Shown here in pieces: positions 7,272 through 13,818 of a DNA stretch of 21,412 nt; position 1 is the stretch's first letter, and every line of letters begins with the position of its first letter. Below the pieces are notes generated by a model. It did no database searches and was not told where the DNA came from. It was given only the letters and a program-made list of their open reading frames with translations. The DNA is taken from contig CALVPC010000005.1 in NCBI GenBank assembly GCA_944350405.1, forward strand, positions 1-21,412. The letters run 5' to 3'. This DNA is from an uncultured Bacilli bacterium (lineage in GTDB: Bacteria > Bacillota_I > Bacilli_A > RF39 > UBA660). Position numbers and translations under genes: made by a program.

Positions 7272-9044
7272 ATCAAAAAGAAAAAAATAATTATTTATGT
7301 TATTATTTTCTTCCTGTCTTTAATAGTTACAAGTAATATATGTTTTAATTTGGTTAGTATTATTGAAAGTAATTTAAAACTTACATGGAATTTTAATGTT
7401 ATTGAAGTTATCTCTAACATTACACTAGATTTATTAGTTGGCACTATATTGTTAACAATAATTTTTGTTTTAGCCATTGCTCTTTGTGATAAAGATTTTA
7501 ATTTAAAATTAAAAAGAAAAAAGGAAATACCTAAAGAGGATGGTTCGTTTGAATACGGTAGTTCTAGATGGATGACTAAAAAAGAAATTAAACAAAAATA
7601 TAAAGTTTGGAATATAAGCGATGAAATAAAAACAGGTGGTGTTCCAGTCACTTATTTGGATGGTAATTTTTATTATTCAGATAAATTTGATCATACACTA
7701 ATTATTGGTTCAACTGGAAGTGGTAAAACAATATCATGTATATTACCATTAATTTTTAATTTAGGTTCTGCTGGAGAGTCTATGATTATAAATGATACTA
7801 AAGGAGAATTATATTCTTATACAGCTGATTATTTAAAGAAAAAGGGATATAAGATAAAAATAATAAATCTTCGTGATGCTTTAGCTAGTGATGGCTGGAA
7901 TCCTTTACATTTACCTTATAAATACTATAAAGAGGGAAATGTGGATTTGGCTGGTGATTTGATTGAGAACTTTTCTAAGTCATTATGTAAAAACTTATCT
8001 TCTAAAGATATGTATTGGGAAAAATCAGCTATGGCTGTCTTGTCTGCTTTATGTTATGCATTAATTGAAGATGCTCCTAATGAATCTCAAGTTAATCTTT
8101 ATTCAATCTATAATTTATTAGTAGAACATGGAACTAAAAACATTGAAAGATATAATTCTTTAGATTTATATTTTAAAAATAAACCTTTTGGTAGTTTAAG
8201 TAAGATGAGTTATGCTACAGGTAGCTTTGCGAAAGGAGAAACTAGAGCTACGCTTTTCTCGGTTTTAGCAACTGTGATTAAGATTTTTAGTGATACAGGA
8301 ATTGCTAATTTAACAAGTAGAACTGATTTTGAATTAGAAGAAATAGGAAAAATTAAAACTGCAGTTTTTTTAATTATTCCTGATGAAAAGGAATCTAGAC
8401 ATGATTTAGCAAGTTTATTCATTGATCAATGTTATCAGGCACTGGTAAATTCTGCACAATCTTTATCTAGTGGGAAATTACCTATTAGAGTTAATTTTGT
8501 TTTAGATGAGTTTGCCAACATGCCTCCAATAACTTCAATATCAAATAAAATAACTGTATCACGTTCTAGGAATATTAGATTTTATTTAGTAATACAAGAT
8601 TTTAATCAACTTAAAGAAACTTACAAAAATTCTGCAGGAACTATAAAAGCCAATTGCACTAATACAATCTATTTATTAACTTTTGATAATGATACTGCTA
8701 AAGAAATTAGTACACGTTTAGGAAGATATACTATATCTACTTCTAGAGTATCTACATCATCAAGAATTAACCAAACAGACTTTAACATATCACAGGATTC
8801 ATCTTTACTTGGTAGAGAATTATTAACATCAGATGAGTTGATGAGATTTAAGCTTGGAGAAGGAATTTTTTTATCAGCTAGACAATATCCTATAAAATCA
8901 AAATTTCCACCAATTGACGATTATGGAATAGATTATAAAATTATAAATGTACCTAATAAAAGTAAGGATTTTAAGATTGAGGTTTTTAATTTAGATGAAT
9001 TTAGAAGTCAGCAAAATAAAAATGACAAATTAGAATTAGAATAA
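7272..9044 (+). CDS. VirD4/TcpA-type type IV coupling protein, ATC start likely
   Basis: This ATPase links the relaxosome to the transfer channel. Walker A is GSTGSGKT from about residue 146. Walker B is FVLDEFANMPPI with D412/E413. The sequence SRSRNIRFYLVIQDFNQL is typical of VirD4/TraG. A TTG at 7350 would give 564 aa but cuts off the first membrane helix. The frame is open back to a perfect AGGAGG (7259-7264), and ATC 7272 is 7 nt after it. Starting there gives 590 aa and the expected two N-terminal membrane segments (about 6-26 and 50-72). No ATG, GTG or TTG lies at the SD-spaced position. Confidence 0.9.
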   Translation: MKKKKIIIYVIIFFLSLIVTSNICFNLVSIIESNLKLTWNFNVIEVISNITLDLLVGTILLTIIFVLAIALCDKDFNLKLKRKKEIPKEDGSFEYGSSRWMTKKEIKQKYKVWNISDEIKTGGVPVTYLDGNFYYSDKFDHTLIIGSTGSGKTISCILPLIFNLGSAGESMIINDTKGELYSYTADYLKKKGYKIKIINLRDALASDGWNPLHLPYKYYKEGNVDLAGDLIENFSKSLCKNLSSKDMYWEKSAMAVLSALCYALIEDAPNESQVNLYSIYNLLVEHGTKNIERYNSLDLYFKNKPFGSLSKMSYATGSFAKGETRATLFSVLATVIKIFSDTGIANLTSRTDFELEEIGKIKTAVFLIIPDEKESRHDLASLFIDQCYQALVNSAQSLSSGKLPIRVNFVLDEFANMPPITSISNKITVSRSRNIRFYLVIQDFNQLKETYKNSAGTIKANCTNTIYLLTFDNDTAKEISTRLGRYTISTSRVSTSSRINQTDFNISQDSSLLGRELLTSDELMRFKLGEGIFLSARQYPIKSKFPPIDDYGIDYKIINVPNKSKDFKIEVFNLDEFRSQQNKNDKLELE

Positions 9045-9060
9045 GTTTAGGAGGGATAAT

Positions 9061-9618
9061 ATAGAAAGAAATATACAAGGTTTAGCTGAAAGACTATTAG
9101 ATTTTTTAAAAAATTTTGATCATTATGAATTTTTGGACAATTCACTTGGAAATGATGAAGAGGATTTAAAGAGTATTAAAAATTCACTTTTAAATAAAGA
9201 TGCTTGTGCTGGAATAATATATTACTTTGAAAATATAGAAATTATAGAAAATGAATTAATCGAAGAAAAAAGTTCTTTATTTAATGATTTAAAAGATTAT
9301 TATAATAATACTTTTTTTAGTAAAGAAATATCAAAAAAGGATTCGATAGAAATTATGGATAAAAATTATAAATTAAGCAATGAAACATATTTTAATTTTC
9401 ATACCACAGATGATGGGTATGATTATACGCTTTATGATTCTTCTGGAAATTTAATTGATGGTGGTGTTTTAGAGGATGATTTACTAAAAGTTAATACGGA
9501 AAGTGAGATTTTAGAAAGAATTTCTGATTTTGCGGATATACCAGAATTGTTAAATAAAAATAAAGTTGAAATATCTGATGAAGAAATGGATTTAATAAAA
9601 GAAAAAATAAAAATATAG
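9061..9618 (+). CDS. Acidic hypothetical ICE protein (LPD-like C-terminal part), ATA start
   Basis: ATA 9061 follows AGGAGG (9049-9054) at 6 nt and gives 185 aa. The first ATG-like alternative is a TTG at 9133, which lacks an SD and would drop 24 residues of a coherent helix (RNIQGLAERLLDFLKNF). The protein is strongly acidic. The part near residues 130-155 (YDYTLYDSSGNLIDGGVLED) recalls small domains found in large polyvalent proteins and ICE accessory genes, but this is only a resemblance. No membrane segment or catalytic motif is visible. It lies between virD4 and the ArdC-like gene, in the zone where ICEs carry establishment or anti-defence genes. Confidence 0.7.
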   Translation: MERNIQGLAERLLDFLKNFDHYEFLDNSLGNDEEDLKSIKNSLLNKDACAGIIYYFENIEIIENELIEEKSSLFNDLKDYYNNTFFSKEISKKDSIEIMDKNYKLSNETYFNFHTTDDGYDYTLYDSSGNLIDGGVLEDDLLKVNTESEILERISDFADIPELLNKNKVEISDEEMDLIKEKIKI

Positions 9619-9630
9619 GGGGTATTAATA

Positions 9631-10656
9631 ATACAAGAGAAAGTAAAAGAAATTGTGAAGTTAAGTTTTATTGCAAAAAATACTAAAGATGTTAAAGAAA
9701 AAGAAACTTTAGATAATCAAGTAAAAGAAATTTTAACAAATTTAAAAAAAGAAGCTTTGCAAAAGTTCAAAGATGAAAGTGATATAAAAAAGTTTTTAGA
9801 TAATATAATTAATTTTAATAATTATTCTTTTAATAATATGTGTTTAATTCATTTACAAAATCCTGATTCAAAATATGTTGCTTCATTTAAAACATTTTCG
9901 AAAATGGGCTATTATCCTAAAAAAGATGAGAAAAGTATTAAAATACTAATCCCATCTTTTTTAACATATGTAAAAATTAGTGAAAAAGAAAATGTGACTA
10001 TAAAACCTTTGTTTACTTTAACTGATGAAGAATTAAAAAAATATAAAAATAAGGATGATAACTCTGTTGAATTTTATAACCAAAAATTAACACATTTTAA
10101 GGTTGGGTCGGTCTTTGATATAAGTCAAACTAATATGCCTGTAGAATTGATAGAAGAATTAGAGCCTACTATTGAAGATCCATCATCTGATCAAATAACA
10201 GATGCTTTTATCAAAACAATATATAAAGATGGTTTTAAAGTAAAATATGAAAATCTCACAAGTGATATGAAAGGATATTGTGATCATAATAATGACACTA
10301 TAGTTATAAGAAAAGGTTTAAGCAATTTAATGGGACTTAAGGTAATTATTCATGAATATGCTCATGCTTTAGCTCATCAACATTTAAAAAATAATGGTAA
10401 AGAATATAGAGAACATAGAAATCAATATGAATCAGAAGCTGAAGCTATTGCATATGTAGTAACAAAATCATTAGGTTTAAATTCAAATAATTATTCTCTA
10501 AACTATTTATATTCTTGGAGCAAAAACAAGGACTTTAAAGAGATTGAAGATTCATTTAGTACAATAGTGAATTATTCTAAAAAAATCATTAATAATTTTG
10601 AGAAATTTTACGATCGAGAAATTAATATTAATGATAAACAAGTATTAAAAATGTAA
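9631..10656 (+). CDS. ArdC-like protein with IrrE/ImmA-type metallopeptidase domain, ATA start
   Basis: The N-terminal part (about 10-160) looks like the ArdC ssDNA-binding domain. It has the FNNYSFNNMCLIHLQNP segment, FKTFSKMGYYPKK and a late FKVGSVFDISQT. The C-terminal part is a zincin: H241-E242-Y-A-H245-A with a downstream ESEAEAIAY supplying the third ligand. ArdC proteins protect incoming single-stranded DNA from host restriction. The start is probably ATA 9631 (or ATA 9628), after AGGGGGT at 9617-9623. GTG 9655 would lose 8 residues and lacks an SD. The length of 341 aa fits the family. Confidence 0.8.
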   Translation: MQEKVKEIVKLSFIAKNTKDVKEKETLDNQVKEILTNLKKEALQKFKDESDIKKFLDNIINFNNYSFNNMCLIHLQNPDSKYVASFKTFSKMGYYPKKDEKSIKILIPSFLTYVKISEKENVTIKPLFTLTDEELKKYKNKDDNSVEFYNQKLTHFKVGSVFDISQTNMPVELIEELEPTIEDPSSDQITDAFIKTIYKDGFKVKYENLTSDMKGYCDHNNDTIVIRKGLSNLMGLKVIIHEYAHALAHQHLKNNGKEYREHRNQYESEAEAIAYVVTKSLGLNSNNYSLNYLYSWSKNKDFKEIEDSFSTIVNYSKKIINNFEKFYDREININDKQVLKM

Positions 10657-10671
10657 GGGAGGGAATTTAAT

Positions 10672-11073
10672 ATGATTGTATGGAATGAAAAAGTTAAAAA
10701 AAGTCAAGATGTTATAAATGCAGTAATAAATCAGTTATATAAAGATAACATAAATACTGATGGTGTTGCAGAAATATTTAACAATGGAAAAGAACAAGGC
10801 TGTGTTCTAAAAATATTTGATAAATATAATCCTAATTTAGATTTATGCTTTTGGATATTTATGCCCAATAATAGAAGTGTGCATAATCAAATTTCAGTTG
10901 TTATTGGTAAACATATTAATTGTGATAAGTTAAATATGTGGGACGGAGCTGAACTTGATTCTTACACTTTTGAAGATAAAATTGCTCGTGAAATGCATAA
11001 AAAAGTTAGAGATTTTATTTTGGATTCTATTAAAGAAAACATGAATAAAACACGTGATATTTTGAGTTTATAA
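10672..11073 (+). CDS. Hypothetical ICE protein
   Basis: A 133-aa soluble protein with a normal ATG start at 10672 and a GGGAGGG Shine-Dalgarno about 8 nt upstream. It alternates helix and strand and contains the stretch LDLCFWIFMPNNRSVHNQISVVIG. There is no signal peptide, membrane segment or motif I recognise. Its place between the ArdC-like gene and the excisionase suggests an accessory, anti-defence or regulatory role in the ICE, but this is position-based only. It is one of the few small genes in the element with an ATG start. Confidence 0.75.
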   Translation: MIVWNEKVKKSQDVINAVINQLYKDNINTDGVAEIFNNGKEQGCVLKIFDKYNPNLDLCFWIFMPNNRSVHNQISVVIGKHINCDKLNMWDGAELDSYTFEDKIAREMHKKVRDFILDSIKENMNKTRDILSL

Positions 11074-11085
11074 GGAGGGTTATAT

Positions 11086-11388
11086 ATAGATCACAAAAAA
11101 ATTTCACTTGGGGAATTAATATTTGAAATTGGCAAGTTATTAAAAGAATATGAGACAGGTACAATATCAGAAAATGATGTAAAAGATAATGAATTATATA
11201 ATATTAATCAAATAGTAGAGCTATATCCAATATTATCTAAACATATTATCACAAATGGTATTAATGAGGGAATTTTAAAAGTTACATGGATTGGTAATAA
11301 AAGATATTTTAAATTAGAAGATATAGAAGATTTCATTAAAAATAGACAAGCAAAGTCTAATGCTATTGTAAATTGGAGAAATAAATAA
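11086..11388 (+). CDS. xis: Excisionase-like helix-turn-helix protein, ATA start
   Basis: The 100-aa frame has AGGAGG (11073-11078) 7 nt before ATA 11086 and no usable ATG/GTG/TTG nearby. The C-terminal half reads NINQIVELYPILSKHIIT, then WIGNKRYFKLEDIEDFIKNR. This is the winged-helix pattern of MerR/HTH_17-type excisionases that bend DNA at attachment sites. The stop overlaps the integrase ATG as TAATG. The xis-int order at the element end is standard, so this is the probable recombination directionality factor. An ATA start would keep its level low relative to integrase and thus favour integration (inference). Confidence 0.75.
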   Translation: MDHKKISLGELIFEIGKLLKEYETGTISENDVKDNELYNINQIVELYPILSKHIITNGINEGILKVTWIGNKRYFKLEDIEDFIKNRQAKSNAIVNWRNK

Positions 11389-12959
11389 TGGGTAGTAAAT
11401 TAAGTAAGAATTTAATAAAGAAGTATTCTATTTCTTATAGCGAGGCAGTAAGATTAGGAATTACGGATGAAGATTTAAAATATATTTATGAAATTTCTCC
11501 TAATACTTTTAGAGTATCAGTTCCTAATCCTTATGGAAAAAGATATACTAAGGTTCAACATAATCTTTTGGATGCAATCAATACTAAATATGATTTTGTC
11601 AAAATGAGAGAAGAAGAAGGAAAAGTTTTGGAAGAAAAAACTAGAACTTTAAAAGAGTCAAAGGGAAAGATAACAAAATATAATTCTGTTCGAGAGGGAA
11701 TAGAAGTTTATATGAAAGAGAGGCAAGAAGATTTAGATAAAGGGTTTATTCAAGCTGGTACTTATGATCATGATGTTATAGCTCTTACAAGAAACAAATA
11801 TTTAGAAAACTCTAAAATTTTTGATGAAATTATTAATAATGTTGATGATGAAAGAGCACAAGAATTTGTAAATTATTTGTATGGAATTAAAAAGAAAAAT
11901 GGCGAGAGATTATCTGAAAATACTCTATATAAGCCATTTTCTTTTATTCATAAAATATTTAACTATTTTAAAGATGATTTGAAAATAATTGATATTAATC
12001 CATTTGAACGAGTTAAGAATAAACCTCATGCAGTTGCAAAAGATAAGGAGTATTTCACGGAAGAAGAAATGCACTATATACATGATAAAGTTGAAAATGA
12101 AAACATAAGATTTAGAACTTTAATTATATTAATGCTTGATAGTGGCGTTCGCAGAGAAGAAGCTCTCGCTATTAAATTTAGTGATATAAATAAAATTAGA
12201 AAAACTTTAACTATTTCTCGGGCTTTTATTAAATCGAAATTAGATGGTAGAGATATTATAAAGCCTACCAAAACTAAAGCTAGTGAAAGAGAAATTGTTC
12301 TAACTAGTCATTGTCTAGATTTATTAGAAAAATATAGAAAGTTTAAGGAAGCATGTGGTTTTGTTGTAACAGATAATGATTATGTATTTACTGCATGGGA
12401 TAGTTTAGATTTAATTGATCCCAATAGATTTTCATTTGAATTTAGAAAATTTTTAAAAAGAATTAATATGAGTAAATTAATTCCTCTAAAAAATTTAAGA
12501 ACTACTAATACTACATTTTTTGTTGCTAAAGGGCAGAATATTAAAGCTATTCAAAAACACCAAGGTCATTCATCATTTGATACCACTATGACATTTTATG
12601 CTCAATCAAATTTGGCAGAAGAAAGAAAACTTACTACTGTTTATGAAGAAGAGTTTTATAATAAGTTAGGATTATCAGTTGCCGAACTTTATAAAATAGT
12701 AAGTAATAGATTTAATGACAATAAAAAACTTATTAGCATTTTAGAAAAGATATGTAATGAGTATATAGATAGTTCTAATTTTGACTTTCAATTGGAAAGA
12801 TGTCAAAATTATTTTAGGGAGTTGTTTCCCATTTTTGATAAGATACTTAAAATTGATTCTATGTTAAGTGATGAAGAAATCAATGCATTATTTGTAGGTT
12901 ATACTTCTCGTTATTTGAGTATCAAAATTGAACCATTACCACCAACTATAAAATTATAA
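11388..12959 (+). CDS. int: Tyrosine recombinase (ICE integrase)
   Basis: This 523-aa integrase would recombine the element's att site with tRNA-Trp. It has a core-binding region (about 100-200) and a catalytic domain with R255 (SGVRREEAL), R371 (NLRTT), H394 (QGHSS) and nucleophile Y404 (TFYAQ). The HxxR box has Lys368 instead of His, and the usual HDLRHT is here KNLRTT. About 119 residues follow the Tyr, where most integrases have 15-40. The start is ATG 11388 with TAATG overlap to xis. Its 3' end lies 223 bp from the tRNA-Trp fragment, as expected for an integrase at the element end. Confidence 0.92.
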   Translation: MGSKLSKNLIKKYSISYSEAVRLGITDEDLKYIYEISPNTFRVSVPNPYGKRYTKVQHNLLDAINTKYDFVKMREEEGKVLEEKTRTLKESKGKITKYNSVREGIEVYMKERQEDLDKGFIQAGTYDHDVIALTRNKYLENSKIFDEIINNVDDERAQEFVNYLYGIKKKNGERLSENTLYKPFSFIHKIFNYFKDDLKIIDINPFERVKNKPHAVAKDKEYFTEEEMHYIHDKVENENIRFRTLIILMLDSGVRREEALAIKFSDINKIRKTLTISRAFIKSKLDGRDIIKPTKTKASEREIVLTSHCLDLLEKYRKFKEACGFVVTDNDYVFTAWDSLDLIDPNRFSFEFRKFLKRINMSKLIPLKNLRTTNTTFFVAKGQNIKAIQKHQGHSSFDTTMTFYAQSNLAEERKLTTVYEEEFYNKLGLSVAELYKIVSNRFNDNKKLISILEKICNEYIDSSNFDFQLERCQNYFRELFPIFDKILKIDSMLSDEEINALFVGYTSRYLSIKIEPLPPTIKL

Positions 12960-12982
12960 CCCTAGTTGCAGGTTTAGGTGAT

Positions 12983-13035
12983 TTTGGTACACTATTTTTA
13001 CATGATTTTATTTTGTGTACAAAATGTGTACCAAA
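12983..13035. repeat. Three GTGTACMAAA motifs, candidate integrase arm-binding sites
   Basis: The motif occurs inverted at 12983-12992 (TTTGGTACAC) and direct at 13015-13024 (GTGTACAAAA) and 13026-13035 (GTGTACCAAA). Repeats of about 10 bp between an integrase gene and its attachment site are typical of arm-type sites bound by the N-terminal domain. Confidence 0.5.
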
Positions 13036-13104
13036 TTGCTTAATTATTATTGATTTTTTTTAATTGTTTTTAATTTTAGTGAAATTAAAATTGATTAAAA
13101 GATA

Positions 13105-13134
13105 TTGACAAAACCCTTATAGAAAGGGTATATT
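13105..13134 (+). promoter_or_regulatory. Outward promoter with dyad operator at the ICE right end
   Basis: TTGACA (13105-13110) and TATATT (13129-13134) are separated by 18 bp. The perfect dyad ACCCTT (13113-13118)/AAGGGT (13124-13129) lies between them and touches the -10, as a repressor site would. It points toward the tRNA fragment, away from the integrase. In the circular ICE it would read across attP into the left end of the element. Confidence 0.55.
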
Positions 13135-13182
13135 TTAAATATAAATAGTTTTTTTGAGTTGAAATAGCTAGGGTAAAAAAAG

Positions 13183-13227
13183 CCTCCAAAACCACTGTTG
13201 GGAGTTCGATTCTCTCATCCCCTGCCA
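13183..13227 (+). other. ICE attachment site: 3' part of tRNA-Trp
   Basis: The sequence runs from the anticodon loop (CTCCAAA, anticodon CCA) through a full T arm (GGGAGTTCGATTCTCTC) to CCCCTGCCA. It matches the 3' half of bacterial tRNA-Trp, including the encoded CCA end. Upstream bases (AAAAAAAGC) do not form the anticodon-stem partner, D arm or acceptor 5' strand, so this is a fragment, not a gene. Integration into the 3' part of the tRNA leaves such a copy at the far end. The intact tRNA-Trp should lie left of the window. Confidence 0.85.
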
Positions 13228-13265
13228 GATGTTATTATCCATTTTAATGGTTAAATATATTAATT

Positions 13266-13289
13266 AATCTAGTATTATCTAGATTTTTT
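13266..13289 (+). terminator. Rho-independent terminator after the tRNA-Trp site
   Basis: AATCTAG (13266-13272) and CTAGATT (13279-13285) form a 7-bp stem with a 6-nt loop, followed by a T-run to 13289. It probably is the original terminator of tRNA-Trp, which supports native chromosome from 13228 on. Confidence 0.65.
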
Positions 13290-13344
13290 AATTGCTATTT
13301 TATATTAACTATGTTAATCTATTTTTTAGATAGGAGATATTTTT

Positions 13345-13818
13345 ATGTCATTAATGAGAGTTAAGGAATATTTTAAAAAATATGGAATTCAGGATAGAAT
13401 TTTAGAATTTGATAAATCATCTGCTACGGTTATGGATGCTGCAAAGGCTATTGGATGTGATGAATGTTTAATAGCAAAGACGTTGTCATTTTTTATTGCT
13501 GATAAGCCTATTTTAATTGTTACTGCTGGTAATATGAAAATTGATAATCGTAAATTTAAAGATACTTTCAATTGTAAAGCAAAGATGATACCTTCTGATA
13601 TAGTTGAGGAATATGTTGGCCATGCTGTTGGAGGTGTTTGTCCTTTTGCAGTTAATGAGAATGTTAAAGTTTATTTGGATGAGTCTCTTAAAAATTATGA
13701 TTATGTATATCCAGCTTGTGGTAGTAGTAATAGTGCTATTAAGCTTACTATATCTGAACTTAAAAAGTATTCTAATTGTATAGGATTTGTAGATGTATGT
13801 AAAAAGATTGAAAATTAA
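13345..13818 (+). CDS. YbaK/ProX-family aminoacyl-tRNA deacylase
   Basis: This 157-aa protein belongs to the YbaK/EbsC fold that hydrolyses mischarged aminoacyl-tRNA (Cys-tRNA-Pro, Ala-tRNA-Pro) in the cytosol. Visible family features are DEC-LIAKTLSFF with the conserved Lys, ILIVTAGNMKIDNRKFKD, and the signature VGGVCPFAV. The ending is YPACGSSNSAIKLTISEL. Length is normal. It starts at ATG 13345 with TAGGAGA 8 nt upstream. It is the first chromosomal gene beyond the ICE and converges on the helicase gene with a 4-nt overlap. Which amino acid it edits cannot be told. Confidence 0.88.
   Translation: MSLMRVKEYFKKYGIQDRILEFDKSSATVMDAAKAIGCDECLIAKTLSFFIADKPILIVTAGNMKIDNRKFKDTFNCKAKMIPSDIVEEYVGHAVGGVCPFAVNENVKVYLDESLKNYDYVYPACGSSNSAIKLTISELKKYSNCIGFVDVCKKIEN

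Larger units (their letters stand above)
12960..13182. other. Right end of the ICE, non-coding
   Basis: With the tRNA fragment and the flank up to 13344 this is a 385-bp gene-free stretch. It holds three GTGTACMAAA motifs (candidate integrase arm sites), a promoter pointing out of the element with a 6-bp dyad, and a weak AATTTT/AAAATT pairing near 13070-13095. No open frame of interest was seen. Confidence 0.6.
1..13227 (+). mobile_element. Integrative and conjugative element (right-hand part)
   Basis: A run of co-oriented genes carries a complete set of late conjugation functions: VirB6-like, PrgI, VirB4, M23 peptidase, oriT, RHH proteins, HUH relaxase and VirD4. It ends with an excisionase-like gene, a tyrosine integrase and a tRNA-Trp 3' fragment that fits an att site. 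Genes abut or overlap by a few bases, as in one long operon. The left end, the intact tRNA-Trp and any further cargo lie before position 1, so size and completeness are unknown. The right boundary is inferred from the tRNA fragment ending at 13227 and the native-looking terminator just after it. Confidence 0.85.

Noticed and set aside
7295..7651. Minus-strand open frame opposite the virD4 start
   Set aside because: It lies antisense to the N-terminal helices of VirD4 and has no ribosome site.
1999..12959. UGA read as tryptophan (Mollicutes code)
   Set aside because: Trp positions in VirB4, VirD4 and TrpRS use TGG and full-length frames need no UGA readthrough.
13152..13227. A complete tRNA-Trp gene
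   Set aside because: Only the anticodon loop to the 3' CCA is present. The 5' acceptor strand, D arm and 5' anticodon stem are missing.
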